DNA of 23,349 bases from Oscillospiraceae bacterium (lineage in GTDB: Bacteria > Bacillota > Clostridia > Oscillospirales > Oscillospiraceae): the NCBI GenBank assembly GCA_031266955.1, contig JAISAA010000257.1, positions 1-23,349 on the forward strand. The letters are read 5' to 3'. Shown piece by piece: positions 23,259 through 23,349 of the stretch. The position numbers were made by a program, and so were the translations under genes. The stretch's first letter is position 1. Each line of letters opens with the position of its first letter. Under the pieces are notes generated by a model. It made no database searches. It was not told the DNA's origin and worked only from the letters and a program-made list of their open reading frames with translations.

Positions 23259-23349
23259 TCATCTTAAAAATCCCGGATTCAATTTGATTATCTCATAGAT
23301 ATGCCCGATATTGCCTTCGCCCGCGAATCGGCTCATATCGAAGAAGTTT
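23259..23349 (-). CDS. C-terminal end of an unidentified gene
   Basis: Only the last 29 or so residues are inside the window (reading FFDMSRFAGEGNIGHIYEII to a final GFLR and TGA). This is too little to name the family. It is on the same strand as the glycosylase and 33 bases upstream of it, so the two probably share a transcript. Confidence 0.5.
   Translation of the reverse strand, partial: NFFDMSRFAGEGNIGHIYEIIKLNPGFLR

Noticed and set aside
1..23349. CRISPR array
   Set aside because: No regularly spaced short repeats were found; the repeats present are isolated palindromes and one pair of 230-nt units.

Overview
The window looks like a piece of chromosome from a GC-rich member of the Clostridia, probably an uncultured Oscillospirales-type gut or rumen organism. 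This is inferred from several things seen here: AGGAGG-type ribosome binding sites, sigma-A promoters of the TTGACA-N17-TATAAT type, SLH-domain surface proteins, a tRNA with encoded CCA, a serC-serA pair of clostridial type, and relatives such as DUF975 and MATE proteins. No phage, plasmid, CRISPR or transposase gene is visible.

Left part (1-5244, all minus strand): a YegS/DagK-type lipid kinase (cut by the window edge), serA and serC form one operon behind a near-consensus promoter, giving the first two steps of serine synthesis from 3-phosphoglycerate. Next come a small three-helix membrane protein of unknown role, a PfkB-family sugar kinase and a D-lyxose isomerase-type cupin. The last two form a second operon that would suit mannose/lyxose to ketose isomerisation followed by phosphorylation.

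Middle part (5386-12005, plus strand): a tRNA-Pro(GGG) with its own promoter and terminator is followed by a perfect-spacing promoter, a roughly 290-nt hairpin-rich RNA ending in an intrinsic terminator, a GLUG-repeat protein that lacks a visible signal peptide, and a giant SLH-anchored surface protein (cohesin-like, Ig-like, beta-helix, PEGA-like, 3x SLH). The giant gene carries a perfect 18-bp palindrome at its signal-peptide junction and a small palindromic repeat in frame between two SLH units.

Centre right (12006-15365): an unknown minus-strand gene whose 3' end runs through a large palindrome, the C-terminal stump of a MarR regulator, then a complete polar amino-acid ABC transporter operon (lipoprotein, permease, ATPase) on the plus strand.

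Right part (15366-23349): a MATE exporter lies between two about 80% identical, about 230-nt noncoding repeats whose hairpins show a compensatory change. A DUF975 membrane protein follows. Then comes the most interesting stretch: a promoter, a complex RNA of about 330 nt closed by a long-range helix, a terminator-like hairpin, and a translationally coupled pair of SLH surface proteins. The window ends with an iron-sulfur flavoprotein-like oxidoreductase, an AlkA-like DNA glycosylase and the tail of another gene, all on the minus strand.
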